Below are positions 18,650-28,299 of a DNA stretch of 57,650 nt, in pieces; the stretch's first letter is position 1, and each line of letters opens with the position of its first letter. The DNA is taken from contig JAHEAY010000006.1 in assembly GCA_024642485.1 (NCBI GenBank), positions 1 through 57,650 on the forward strand, given 5' to 3'. A program made the translations under genes and the position numbers. This DNA is from Cytophagaceae bacterium. GTDB taxonomy: Bacteria; Bacteroidota; Bacteroidia; Cytophagales; Spirosomataceae. Under the pieces are notes generated by a model, which saw only the letters and a list, made by a program, of their open reading frames with translations, was not told the origin of the DNA and did not search any database.

Positions 18650-19699
18650 CGCCACCGGACTCTTCACCTCAATATCTGCTTTTAAATCAGCCATCTCACC
18701 GGTTTCCGGGTTGAATGAAAATTGCTGAATTCGGTTTTCATCTTTACAAGCAACAAATATCTTTTTACCTGATCTGTCAAATTGGAAGTTACGAGGAACC
18801 TTACCTACCATAATTTCACGTGTAAAACTTAGTCTACCTGACTCCTCTATACGAAACACAACTAAGGAATTTTGCGTGATGCGATTCGATGCTAATAACC
18901 ATTGGCCATTTGGTGAGATGTGAATATCGGCGCTTGCTTTAGGTTCTGTCCCTTTGGAAAAATCAATTGTCTCGCGTTGAATGGCTTTCCATTCTCCGTT
19001 TTGGACTGCATAAACATCAACCGTCCCACTTAGTTCTCCCACGATGTACACAAATTTTTCGTCGGCAGAAAACACAAAATGCCGCGGACCCGTTCCTTCG
19101 GGAAATTGGGTATAATTGAATTTTCCTTCTATTAGTCCATCAGGCCGCAGGTGATAATGATAAATTCTGTCGGCACCTAAATCGGAAATATGTATTTCTT
19201 GTTCATCCTGAGATAAAACCACCATGTGTGCGTGGGATGCAGATTGTTGTGGAAATATTCCGTGTCCGCTGAATTTAATTTTTTGAGCTAAAGGTGTAAT
19301 GATTCCTTCGTGGGTTTGGAATATGGAAATATTTCCTCCCATGTAATTTGCAGTATATAGTGTTTGGCTTTTCTTCCGAAAATTGATGTGACAGGGTGCA
19401 TCTCCTTCAGTCAATTGCTGATTGACAAATTCCCATTTGCCTTGCTTATTTTTCTTGAAACTATGAACCGCTCCCGCATTGTTTACTTGCTCCGAAACCG
19501 AAAATAAGTATTGCTTGTCTTGCGTCATGTATTGATACGATGCCTGCGGAACGTCCAAGGTTTCCATCACCTGTTTGGTTTTGGTATCCATGAGTGATAT
19601 GCCCGGATTTCCTTGCTGGGTGTAGGAGCCCACTAACAATGTGTCAGCGGATGTGCTAAACAATGAAATCAAGGTGTGAATGAATACCAACATCGCCAA
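18629..19699 (-). CDS. Lactonase family protein (6-phosphogluconolactonase-like beta-propeller)
   Basis: TLLVGSYTQQGNPGISLMD...HINFRKKSQTLYTANYMGGNISIF...SHAHMVVLSQDEQEIHISDLGADRIYHYHL...GTGPRHFVFS...ADIHISPNGQWLLASNR. Confidence 0.92.
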   Translation of the reverse strand: MAMLVFIHTLISLFSTSADTLLVGSYTQQGNPGISLMDTKTKQVMETLDVPQASYQYMTQDKQYLFSVSEQVNNAGAVHSFKKNKQGKWEFVNQQLTEGDAPCHINFRKKSQTLYTANYMGGNISIFQTHEGIITPLAQKIKFSGHGIFPQQSASHAHMVVLSQDEQEIHISDLGADRIYHYHLRPDGLIEGKFNYTQFPEGTGPRHFVFSADEKFVYIVGELSGTVDVYAVQNGEWKAIQRETIDFSKGTEPKASADIHISPNGQWLLASNRITQNSLVVFRIEESGRLSFTREIMVGKVPRNFQFDRSGKKIFVACKDENRIQQFSFNPETGEMADLKADIEVKSPVALLDIGL

Positions 19700-20320
19700 T
19701 TAGTTTAAAGGATATAATGTAGCCAGGCTCTGAATCCAGGCTTGAAATAATTTGTTTTCTAGGTCACAAGCCACCGCGGCATGCGTTTCCCAGTCGGAGG
19801 AGAATTCCGCCAACTGCGCCTTCATCTCATTCAAATGGCCAACCTCCTCCACAATGATTGATTTCACTTGGATTTTGGATTGTTGGGCTGTTAAAATATC
19901 TTGATAAATAGGATACAATTCATCTGCGCGCACCTCGATGGCATAAGTAACTAACAGGTAGGAAGCCCATTTAAGCTCATAACCACATAAACCCAAGGTT
20001 TTTTTGATGTATTTACTTACCCACACATCTAACATATCTAAATAATATTTCGACGTTTGGGGACTGATTAACCATGCGTCATCATAATTTTCAAAGCCTT
20101 TGGGAGCTAATTTCGAAATCTGCTTCTTTAAATAATACGCATGGCGATGTTCCTCTGCTGCATGTTTTAGGATGAGCAAACTCACATCTGTCTTAGACTC
20201 AAAACGGGATATTTTTTTTGCTCCTGTATTCTCCATAAACGATAGTGTATTCAACCATTGTGCATGGACAAAGGGGTCTTTGGTAATTTGTTCGATTAAG
20301 GGTTTTAGCAATTGTGTCAT
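19700..20320 (-). CDS. Ferritin-like (putative diiron four-helix-bundle) protein
   Basis: 206 aa helical protein with RFESK, AAEEHRHAYY, AIEVRADELYPIY, VEEVGHLNEM (two ExxH motifs plus helical Glu); stop abuts the lactonase start. Confidence 0.6.
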   Translation of the reverse strand: MTQLLKPLIEQITKDPFVHAQWLNTLSFMENTGAKKISRFESKTDVSLLILKHAAEEHRHAYYLKKQISKLAPKGFENYDDAWLISPQTSKYYLDMLDVWVSKYIKKTLGLCGYELKWASYLLVTYAIEVRADELYPIYQDILTAQQSKIQVKSIIVEEVGHLNEMKAQLAEFSSDWETHAAVACDLENKLFQAWIQSLATLYPLN

Positions 20321-20409
20321 GAAGGCGGATTTTAATTCGCTGTAAAGATAAGTTCTCTGGGCTGAAATGAGAAAATAAATTAAATTTGACGCAATTAATT
20401 CCTATTGCA

Positions 20410-20820
20410 ATGTCTATCACCTATCAAGTTAGCCCACCCATTAATGCCTCTCATTTCATCGACATTTTGCAGCGTTCAACCTTGGGTGAGCGACGGCCTA
20501 TAAATGATTTAGCGGCCATGGAACAAATGTTTAGCCTTGGGAATGTGTATGTTGGCGCTTACGATGCGTCGAAACTCGTTGGGTTGGCACGCGTAATGAC
20601 CGATTTTGTTTTTACTTCCTACTTGTCGGACCTAGCGGTAGACGAAGCTTACCAAAATCAAGGAATTGGGAAACAACTTATTCGTGAGGTACAAAAAGCG
20701 ATACCTAAAGCCAAGATTATTCTATTAGCTGCACCTGCCGCCGAGGGCTATTATCCGAAAATCGGCATGCAGCATCATGAACATTGTTATACGCTGGCCC
20801 CAGGAGAGGAATTAATGTAA
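20410..20820 (+). CDS. GNAT family N-acetyltransferase
   Basis: LVGLARVMTDFVFTSYLSDLAVDEAYQNQGIGKQLIREV. Confidence 0.93.
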   Translation: MSITYQVSPPINASHFIDILQRSTLGERRPINDLAAMEQMFSLGNVYVGAYDASKLVGLARVMTDFVFTSYLSDLAVDEAYQNQGIGKQLIREVQKAIPKAKIILLAAPAAEGYYPKIGMQHHEHCYTLAPGEELM

Positions 20821-22578
20821 CACAACCAAACGTTTGCTATAAGTTCTTCCTGTGTTTGATTTGAACGAGACGAAGTAATTAGCCGAAATCCAGGTGCTCG
20901 TATTGATTGCTAGATATTTAGCCTTCGTCAGTGCATTTCGATAAACCATTTTACCGGCCATATCATAAATTTCCAATTCGCCATTCGCAGGGTTTTCCCA
21001 CGATAGTTCTACCTGATCAGTGCTTGGGTTCGGGGTACAATTAAAATCAAAATTTAACTTATCCAACGAAATAACAGGAAATGCGGAAAACGCGAAAGCG
21101 CGCATTCCTAACTTATTTTTGATGAAGGGGCCTTGGAAGGCAAATTCGCTTTTCCCGCCAATGAAATCGCGGTTATAATCAGGTAAATATCCGATCACAT
21201 TACCCAAGTAGTCTTGTGTAAATGTGATAACAACTTTGTTTTCAGTCGCCTCAATCGATTTAATGTAGGGCTCAAATGAACCCATATTGATGGAATCCCA
21301 AAAGAAATTTTTGGCTAATTTTCTCGTTACACGGTTCCCTTGATTATCTATGATCGTGGTATCCTGCGTAATACTGATCTCTTGACCTTCATCAAATTCC
21401 AAAAAGAGCTTATTTCTTGTTTGCTCTGACTCAAAATATGCACGCTTAATGTTAGGGCTTTCAATCTGTGGGCTATACGTTTTTTTATAGATGTATTTCG
21501 AGATTAATCTAAATTGCTCGAGCGCCGTTTGCTGGTATCCTTTAATCGAATAATGAAGTCGGTCAAACCCAACGGTCCCAACCGTTGCAAAAGACTTGAC
21601 ATACGGATTACTGGTATGTAATTGTCTTACTGTTTCACGCAATTTTGAAGCCTCAGAACAGGTGAATTCATACACGTTTAATTGTGGCGCGAATACATAC
21701 TGCACCGATGGGAAAAACTGCTTGTATTTAGCCAATAACTGGTTGAGTTTCCCCGACCAAAGTAATGCTGCATCCTTTTCCGCTGTTTCATTTTCTCCTT
21801 GCCGGTATATGATTCCTTTTACATCATTTAGGACACCCGACTTCAGTGCTTTGTAATACATGATATTACCCCCATCGATATTACCATCTATTTTACCATC
21901 TAATTGTAGGTGAAAGTCTATGTAACTTCCGCCTGCGCCAGAATTGATCATGGCAACCGGGATGTTTTCGGATTCAATAATTAACCTGGCCATTTCTGCG
22001 GCAAATGGTCCTATACGATTGACTTGTTTCGTCGAAACATCGTTTGGAACTGACCATAATGTATCTGCTTTATTATAGGGCCCATAATTATTGGGTGGCT
22101 GAACCAGGCCAAATGAGCGAACCCACTCTTTCATATAAACCGTTTCGTCAATCCCCCCAGTCCATGCATTGGATTGCCCAGTAACAAAATATACATCACC
22201 TGCGACTAAATTAGTCCTCGATGTGATTTTGGTTGAATCTTTCCCCGTATATGCATATACCTCAACGCCATATTCTGCTAGCTCAGCTTTAATTTGAAAT
22301 TTCTGCGTAAATGGCGCCGAGGTGCCAGAAAATGTCAATTTTTGTTTTGATTGAGCTGCCAATTTCCCATTTCGCAACAGAAAAAAGCCTATATCAGAAT
22401 AGGTGTTTTTAGTTGACTTGCCGACAATCGAAATTGTCGCTTCATTGGTTGATTTTCTTGGATATAGCTGAAAATCTTGCGGCAAGGCTGAAAAAGAAAA
22501 GTCACCAATTTGCTGCGCAGAAATATTCGTCGTTCCGAAAAATAGGAAAACACAAAATGGCAATAATTTACGAAGCAT
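20812..22578 (-). CDS. Sialate O-acetylesterase-like SGNH protein with T9SS type A sorting domain
   Basis: VYFVTGQSNAWTGG SGNH block, RQGENE, GFDRLHYSIKGYQQTA; C-terminus FNCTPNPSTDQVELSWENPANGELEIYDMAGKMVYR...STWISANYFVSFKSNTGRTYSKRLVV. Confidence 0.85.
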   Translation of the reverse strand: MLRKLLPFCVFLFFGTTNISAQQIGDFSFSALPQDFQLYPRKSTNEATISIVGKSTKNTYSDIGFFLLRNGKLAAQSKQKLTFSGTSAPFTQKFQIKAELAEYGVEVYAYTGKDSTKITSRTNLVAGDVYFVTGQSNAWTGGIDETVYMKEWVRSFGLVQPPNNYGPYNKADTLWSVPNDVSTKQVNRIGPFAAEMARLIIESENIPVAMINSGAGGSYIDFHLQLDGKIDGNIDGGNIMYYKALKSGVLNDVKGIIYRQGENETAEKDAALLWSGKLNQLLAKYKQFFPSVQYVFAPQLNVYEFTCSEASKLRETVRQLHTSNPYVKSFATVGTVGFDRLHYSIKGYQQTALEQFRLISKYIYKKTYSPQIESPNIKRAYFESEQTRNKLFLEFDEGQEISITQDTTIIDNQGNRVTRKLAKNFFWDSINMGSFEPYIKSIEATENKVVITFTQDYLGNVIGYLPDYNRDFIGGKSEFAFQGPFIKNKLGMRAFAFSAFPVISLDKLNFDFNCTPNPSTDQVELSWENPANGELEIYDMAGKMVYRNALTKAKYLAINTSTWISANYFVSFKSNTGRTYSKRLVVLH

Positions 22579-22733
22579 AGCTGTCCTTTAAATGAAGGTG
22601 TTTCTTTTCGCCCACAATTTACAATAAATCGGGTATTAATAATAATTGAAGAATGAATATCGCCGCTCACAACAAGATGGAGCGAAATATTGAAAATTTA
22701 ACTAACTTGTCTGTTCATCAATAAAGCATACCT

Positions 22734-25700
22734 ATGAAAATATTCTCCTACCGGAGTCTCGGGGTCCTACTCGCTTTCCTCGTGCATGGACTTCAAGCCC
22801 AAGTAACTTTTCCCATCAATGATGTCGCCAATCCACGCGCAGGTTATTATGCCTTCGTACATGCGACAGTCGTAAAAGATGCCAAAACAACCTTGCAAAA
22901 TGCGACCCTAATTATCAAACAAGGACGCATTGAGGCAGTTGGAACATCGGTTGCCATACCCAAAGATGCCGTTGTCATCGAATGCAAAGGCAAATTTATC
23001 TATCCAAGTTTCGTGGATGCATTCAGTGATTATGGCATGGATGCTGTGACAGCTAGCAATTATAGCTACCGCGCACCTTCTCAGATGCTGAGTAATACCA
23101 AAGGACCATTCTCTTGGAATCAAGCATTAAAGTCAGAAGTAGAACATGCGAAACATTTCGCAGTCAATGAATCCAAAGCGAAAGAACTTCGCAAATTGGG
23201 ATTCGGTGCAGTTTCTACCTTGCAGCCTGATGGAATCTCTCGCGGAACAAGTGCCCTAGTTTCTTTAGCGAAAGACCGAGAGAACATGGTCATTCTAAAA
23301 GAAAAAACGGCCGCTCATTTCTCTTTTGAAAAAGGTTCTTCTACGCAAGATTATCCAGGCTCTTTGATGGGTAGCGTTGCATTGCTTCGCCAAAATTACT
23401 TGGATGCGCAATGGTATAAATCAAAGCCTGCACAAGAAGGTTTGAACTTAAGCTTAGACCGATTCAATCAAAACGCTGGCCTTCCACAGATTTTTGCGGT
23501 GACCGAAAAATGGAATGTTTTACGCGCTGATAAAATCGGCGACGAGTTCGGTGTGCAATACATCATCAAAGGTTCTGGGGATGAATACCAACGAATCGAT
23601 GAAATGAAAGCGACGAAAGCGTCCTTCATTTTGCCACTAGCTTTTCCACAGACAATTGATGTGGATGACCCGACCGACATGCGTTTTGTAAACGTGGCGG
23701 AATTGAAACATTGGGAACTAGCCCCTACGAATCCAGCGGCTTTTGAAAAGGCAAATATTACGTTTGCTTTAACAGCGAATGGACTGAAAGAAACAAGTTC
23801 ATTCTTGCCTAACCTCCGCAAAGCCATTCAATATGGTTTGTCGGAGCAAAAAGCAATGGAGGCATTGACGACAATACCAGCACAATTATTAGGTGTTTCG
23901 GATTTAGTGGGTAGTCTAGATCAAGGCAAAGTAGCCAATTTTTTCATTGCAAACGGACCGGTTTTTGCTGAGAAATCAGCCATCATCGAAAACTGGGTGC
24001 AAGGCAGTGGCTACGCCGTTCAGTCCGATTTATGGACGAATTTAGCCGGAACTTACCAAATCAACTTAGGTTCACCAGCGAAATTAGTCATTCAGGGAGA
24101 GCCAGGTTCTTACAAAGCGTCCTTGATCGCTAGTGATACGACGCAAGTAGATTTGACTCAAAAAGAGCAATTAGTGAATCTTGGCTATGCAAGCAAAGCG
24201 GATAAATCACAACGTGTTCGTTTGACAGGATCATTTGATGGATCTAGCATTTCAGGTACAGGCCAATTAGCATCAGGCAATTGGATTTCTTGGAAAGCCG
24301 TTCGTTCTGAAGCTGCGAAATCAGATTCTGTTCAAGTAAAAACGAATAAACCTGAAGCCATTGGCGATGTGGTTTTCCCTTTCAATGGTTTTGGTCAAAA
24401 GACGATTGCTAAACAAGAGAACTTGTTGATTCAACACGCTACGGTTTGGACGAACGAAAAACAAGGGGTGTTGAAAGATGCCGACGTACTCGTAAAAGCG
24501 GGTAAAATTGTCCAAATAGGCAAAGGTTTGAAAGATCCTACTGCACGTATCGTTGATGGAACGGGTAAACATGTGACAGCAGGTATTATTGACGAACACT
24601 CGCATGTGGGTGCTACCGGTGGAATTAATGAATGTACACAATCCGTTACGGCTGAGGCACGTATCGCCGATGTCATCGATCCCGATGATGTGGATATCTA
24701 TCGCCAGTTAAGCGGTGGTGTGACAGCAAGTCATATTCTTCACGGAAGTTGCAACGTGATCGGTGGACAAACTCAATTGTTGAAGTTCCGTTGGGGTCAA
24801 AACGCGGAGGCGTTGAAATTTGCCAACTGGGATCCTTTCATCAAGTTCGCTTTAGGTGAAAACGTGAAGCGTTCTTGGAACACATCTAATCCACGTTTCC
24901 CGGATACGCGTATGGGGGTTGAGCAAGTGTTGACGGATGCGTTTACACGTGCAAGAGATTATGAGAAATTAGGTCCAGGTAAGCGGATTGATTTGGAGTT
25001 AGAAACGCTTTTGGAAATCTTAAACAAGAAACGTTTTATTACTTGTCACTCCTATGTACAAAGTGAGATTAATTCCATCTTGAAAGTGGCTGATAAATTC
25101 GGTTTTACGGTGAATACGTTGACGCACATTTTGGAAGGTTACAAAGTAGCTGATAAAATGAAAGCGCACGGGGCGAATGCCTCTACATTCGCGGATTGGT
25201 GGAATTATAAAATGGAAGTATTGGATGCCATTCCACAAAACGCGGCGATCATGCAGGCGGTGGGTGTGAATGTTGCGATCAATTCGGATGATGCGGAAAT
25301 GGCGCGTCGTTTGAACCAAGAAGCAGCTAAATCAATCAAATATGCAGGCATGTCGGAAGAAGATGCTTTGAAAATGGTGACCTTGAATCCTGCCAAAATG
25401 TTGCACGTCGCGGATCGCGTGGGTAGCATCGCACCTGGAAAAGATGCCGATTTAGTTATTTGGTCAGATCATCCGTTAAGTATCTATGCTAAGTCTGAAA
25501 AGACAATTGTTGATGGTACCGTTGTATTCGATCGTGCAGAAGATGCCAAATTGCAAGAGGCGTTAAAAGTTGAGAAGCAACGTTTGATTCAAAAGATGAT
25601 TGCATCGAAAAAAGGTGGAGCGCCTACGCGTCCATCTGCTCCATCTGTGAAAAAGCAAAACATGTGTGAAGAAGATCACAACCATGATAAGAGCCTTTGG

Positions 25701-25748
25701 GAGCGTATCGCAAGTCGTTTTATTGATGAAGACCATATTAATGAATAA
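22734..25748 (+). CDS. Two-domain amidohydrolase family protein (N-terminal half degenerate, C-terminal half with metal ligands)
   Basis: 1004 aa, signal peptide; C-terminal half AGIIDEHSHVGATGG, ITCHSYVQSE, THILEGYK, VAINSDDAEMARRL; N-terminal half FIYPSFVDAFSDYG lacks HxH. Confidence 0.9.
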   Translation: MKIFSYRSLGVLLAFLVHGLQAQVTFPINDVANPRAGYYAFVHATVVKDAKTTLQNATLIIKQGRIEAVGTSVAIPKDAVVIECKGKFIYPSFVDAFSDYGMDAVTASNYSYRAPSQMLSNTKGPFSWNQALKSEVEHAKHFAVNESKAKELRKLGFGAVSTLQPDGISRGTSALVSLAKDRENMVILKEKTAAHFSFEKGSSTQDYPGSLMGSVALLRQNYLDAQWYKSKPAQEGLNLSLDRFNQNAGLPQIFAVTEKWNVLRADKIGDEFGVQYIIKGSGDEYQRIDEMKATKASFILPLAFPQTIDVDDPTDMRFVNVAELKHWELAPTNPAAFEKANITFALTANGLKETSSFLPNLRKAIQYGLSEQKAMEALTTIPAQLLGVSDLVGSLDQGKVANFFIANGPVFAEKSAIIENWVQGSGYAVQSDLWTNLAGTYQINLGSPAKLVIQGEPGSYKASLIASDTTQVDLTQKEQLVNLGYASKADKSQRVRLTGSFDGSSISGTGQLASGNWISWKAVRSEAAKSDSVQVKTNKPEAIGDVVFPFNGFGQKTIAKQENLLIQHATVWTNEKQGVLKDADVLVKAGKIVQIGKGLKDPTARIVDGTGKHVTAGIIDEHSHVGATGGINECTQSVTAEARIADVIDPDDVDIYRQLSGGVTASHILHGSCNVIGGQTQLLKFRWGQNAEALKFANWDPFIKFALGENVKRSWNTSNPRFPDTRMGVEQVLTDAFTRARDYEKLGPGKRIDLELETLLEILNKKRFITCHSYVQSEINSILKVADKFGFTVNTLTHILEGYKVADKMKAHGANASTFADWWNYKMEVLDAIPQNAAIMQAVGVNVAINSDDAEMARRLNQEAAKSIKYAGMSEEDALKMVTLNPAKMLHVADRVGSIAPGKDADLVIWSDHPLSIYAKSEKTIVDGTVVFDRAEDAKLQEALKVEKQRLIQKMIASKKGGAPTRPSAPSVKKQNMCEEDHNHDKSLWERIASRFIDEDHINE

Positions 25749-27048
25749 GAACATGAAAAAGCTATTAATACCTATATTTTGCTTTTTGGGCCTATCATTG
25801 ATGGCTCAAGAAACCATGCATCCTTCCCCGGCACAAACGAAAAAAATCGTGATTACCGGGGCAACCTTGCATATCGGCAATGGCCAAGTGATTTCCAATG
25901 GAACCGTTTCTATCGATAAAGGGAAGTTGACGATTTTGTCCTCGGCCCCGGCTATATCTGCAGATGTGGAGCACATCGACGCGACCGGAAAACACATCTA
26001 TCCGGGTGTTATTGCATTGAATACCAATTTAGGTTTGGTGGAAGTAAGTTCCACGAAATCGACTGTTGACTTCGACGAATTAGGCGAAATGAATCCAAAT
26101 ATTCGTTCGATTGTTGCCTACAATACGGATAGTAAAGTGATCAATACCTTGCGTACAAATGGCGTATTGTTAGCCCAAATCGTTCCACAAGGAGGCCTGA
26201 TTTCGGGTTCTTCGACGGTCGTTCAATTGGATGCCTGGAACTGGGAAGATGCGGCGTATGCCTTGGATAATGGCGTACACATGACTTTTCCTGCTTTGAT
26301 CAATCGGCCGAATGGCGGAGGCGGTCGTCGCGGTGGCGATTCGGATGCCGTGAAAGCAGGATTAGATCGAATCGAAACGGCGCGTGTATTTTTCCGTGAG
26401 GCAAAGGCGTATTTGAATGAGAAATCACATACGGCGGTCAACTTGAAATTTGAAGCAACAAAAGGCCTTTTTGACCGTTCAAAATCGCTTTATGTGCATT
26501 GTGATTTGGTGAAGGAAATGCTTACAGCGATTGATTTTGCCAAAGAATTTAACTTCAAATTAGTCATTGCTGGGGGTGCTGATAGTTGGATGATTGCTGA
26601 TATTTTAGCTGCTAATCAGGTAGCGGTTATCTTACATGAGCCACATGCCTTACCTGCTGCCGAAGATGATGCGGTGGACCAACCTTATAAAACAGGTGCT
26701 CAATTGCAAAAAGCAGGTGTACTATTTACAATCTGCCAAGACACGGGTGATGGTTATACCCAGATTCGTAATTTGCCTTTCATGGCAGGTACGATGGCGG
26801 CCTATGGCTTAACTCGCGAAGAAGCATTGTCTGCAATTACCCTAAACCCAGCCAAAATCCTAGGCATCGCTGATCGCACGGGAAGTTTGGAAAATGGAAA
26901 AGATGCGAACATCGTTATTTGCCAAGGGGATTTGTTAGACATGAAATCCAGCGTTGTAACGCATGCGTTCATTCAAGGACGTGTCGTGGATTTGAACAAC
27001 AAGCATACCCAATTATACAATCGTTACAAGTACAAGTATAACTTGTAA
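25741..27048 (+). CDS. Amidohydrolase family protein with degenerate metal-binding motif
   Basis: IYPGVIALNTNLGLVEVSS in place of HxH; LNPAKILGIADRTGSLENGKDANIVI; start overlaps previous ORF by 8 nt. Confidence 0.88.
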   Translation: MNKNMKKLLIPIFCFLGLSLMAQETMHPSPAQTKKIVITGATLHIGNGQVISNGTVSIDKGKLTILSSAPAISADVEHIDATGKHIYPGVIALNTNLGLVEVSSTKSTVDFDELGEMNPNIRSIVAYNTDSKVINTLRTNGVLLAQIVPQGGLISGSSTVVQLDAWNWEDAAYALDNGVHMTFPALINRPNGGGGRRGGDSDAVKAGLDRIETARVFFREAKAYLNEKSHTAVNLKFEATKGLFDRSKSLYVHCDLVKEMLTAIDFAKEFNFKLVIAGGADSWMIADILAANQVAVILHEPHALPAAEDDAVDQPYKTGAQLQKAGVLFTICQDTGDGYTQIRNLPFMAGTMAAYGLTREEALSAITLNPAKILGIADRTGSLENGKDANIVICQGDLLDMKSSVVTHAFIQGRVVDLNNKHTQLYNRYKYKYNL

Positions 27049-27070
27049 GTTTTGTGTTTATTCTTGGGAG

Positions 27071-27098
27071 GGTCGGCAAAGCTATTTGCCGACCTTTT
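27071..27098 (+). terminator. Hairpin after the amidohydrolase pair
   Basis: GGTCGGCAAA-gcta-TTTGCCGACC followed by TTTTC. Confidence 0.7.
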
Positions 27099-27123
27099 CA
27101 TTTATTTAGCCTATTTTTGTTTT

Positions 27124-28299
27124 GTGAAACAGCGAATTCTTTTATTTGATACGATTCTAGATGGTCATCATCCAGATTACCTTTTCAATCTAATTGGCTA
27201 TTACAGCGCGTTTCCGGAAATTGATTTATTTGTTGCAACGGGGGCTATATTTCAAGAACAATTTGAATCTAGGAAACAACAAGAGCAGCTCGTTTGGGGT
27301 GAAAACATTACATTTTTGCCCATTCCCATGGAGAAAATCCAGCGCATCCATGCGCTGTCGATTTACAAACGCTCTTTTGTCGAGTGGAATTTGATGTTAG
27401 CATTGGCCAAGCAGGTTCATGCAAGTCATTCACTCCTCATGTATTTTGATTATTTTCAGTTAGGAGCATGGCTGGGTAAAAGAGCGTCTATTCCTGTTTC
27501 AGGGATCTATTTTAGACCTAATTTTTTAGCGAATCAACAAGGTTTTTATCCCCGATTGAAAAAATGGATTCTAAAAAAATCGTTGCAATCTGGCCAAATA
27601 AAAAACTTGTTTTGCCTTGGTACGGAATCACTATCTGTCATTCAGGCATTATCGAAAAAGGTTAATGTTGCGGATCTATGCGATCCCGTTAGATTATTCA
27701 ATATTAATCAAAAAGACCTTTCGGACTTACAAGAGAAATTACAGTTACCTGCGAATAAAAAAGTATACTTAAATTTTGGACACCTGGATAACCGAAAAGG
27801 GATTGAATCCTTTTTAAAAGGATGTGAAAATCTGCCAAATTCGGTTTTAGAATCGATGTGCTTGCTGCTCGTTGGTCCTATACGGCCGGCATACCAACAA
27901 GTCATCGAAGCTGCAATTGCTCGAGTACCGGGTTTACAGGTTATTTGTCGATTTGGGTATCTGCCTGCTCCGGAGGTACAGATGTGTTTTGAAGCGTCTG
28001 ATGTGGTTTTATTGCTATATCAAGGACACTTAGGTTCTAGTTCTGTTCTTGTACGCGCAGCCATGGCGAAGAAGTTGATGTTAGGTTCCGACAAGGGTCA
28101 AATTGGCGCCCTAATACAAAAAAACCATTTTGGCTTGGCTGTTGATTCCTCATCACCATCAGCAATTAAGGCTGCAATTGAGGAATTGCAAGGCAATAAA
28201 GTATCCTTGGATATTTCTTCTTGCGACGCATTTGCATCTTCAAATTCAATTCAAAAATTTGGTGATACTATAAGGCTAGGTATTGAATCTTCGTACTAA
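27124..28299 (+). CDS. Glycosyltransferase (GT4-like)
   Basis: LNFGHLDNRKGIESFLKGCENL...LLLVGPIRPAYQQVIEAA...CRFGYLPAPEVQMCFEASDVVLLLYQGHLGSSSVLVRAAMAKK; GTG start proposed at 27124. Confidence 0.8.
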   Translation: MKQRILLFDTILDGHHPDYLFNLIGYYSAFPEIDLFVATGAIFQEQFESRKQQEQLVWGENITFLPIPMEKIQRIHALSIYKRSFVEWNLMLALAKQVHASHSLLMYFDYFQLGAWLGKRASIPVSGIYFRPNFLANQQGFYPRLKKWILKKSLQSGQIKNLFCLGTESLSVIQALSKKVNVADLCDPVRLFNINQKDLSDLQEKLQLPANKKVYLNFGHLDNRKGIESFLKGCENLPNSVLESMCLLLVGPIRPAYQQVIEAAIARVPGLQVICRFGYLPAPEVQMCFEASDVVLLLYQGHLGSSSVLVRAAMAKKLMLGSDKGQIGALIQKNHFGLAVDSSSPSAIKAAIEELQGNKVSLDISSCDAFASSNSIQKFGDTIRLGIESSY

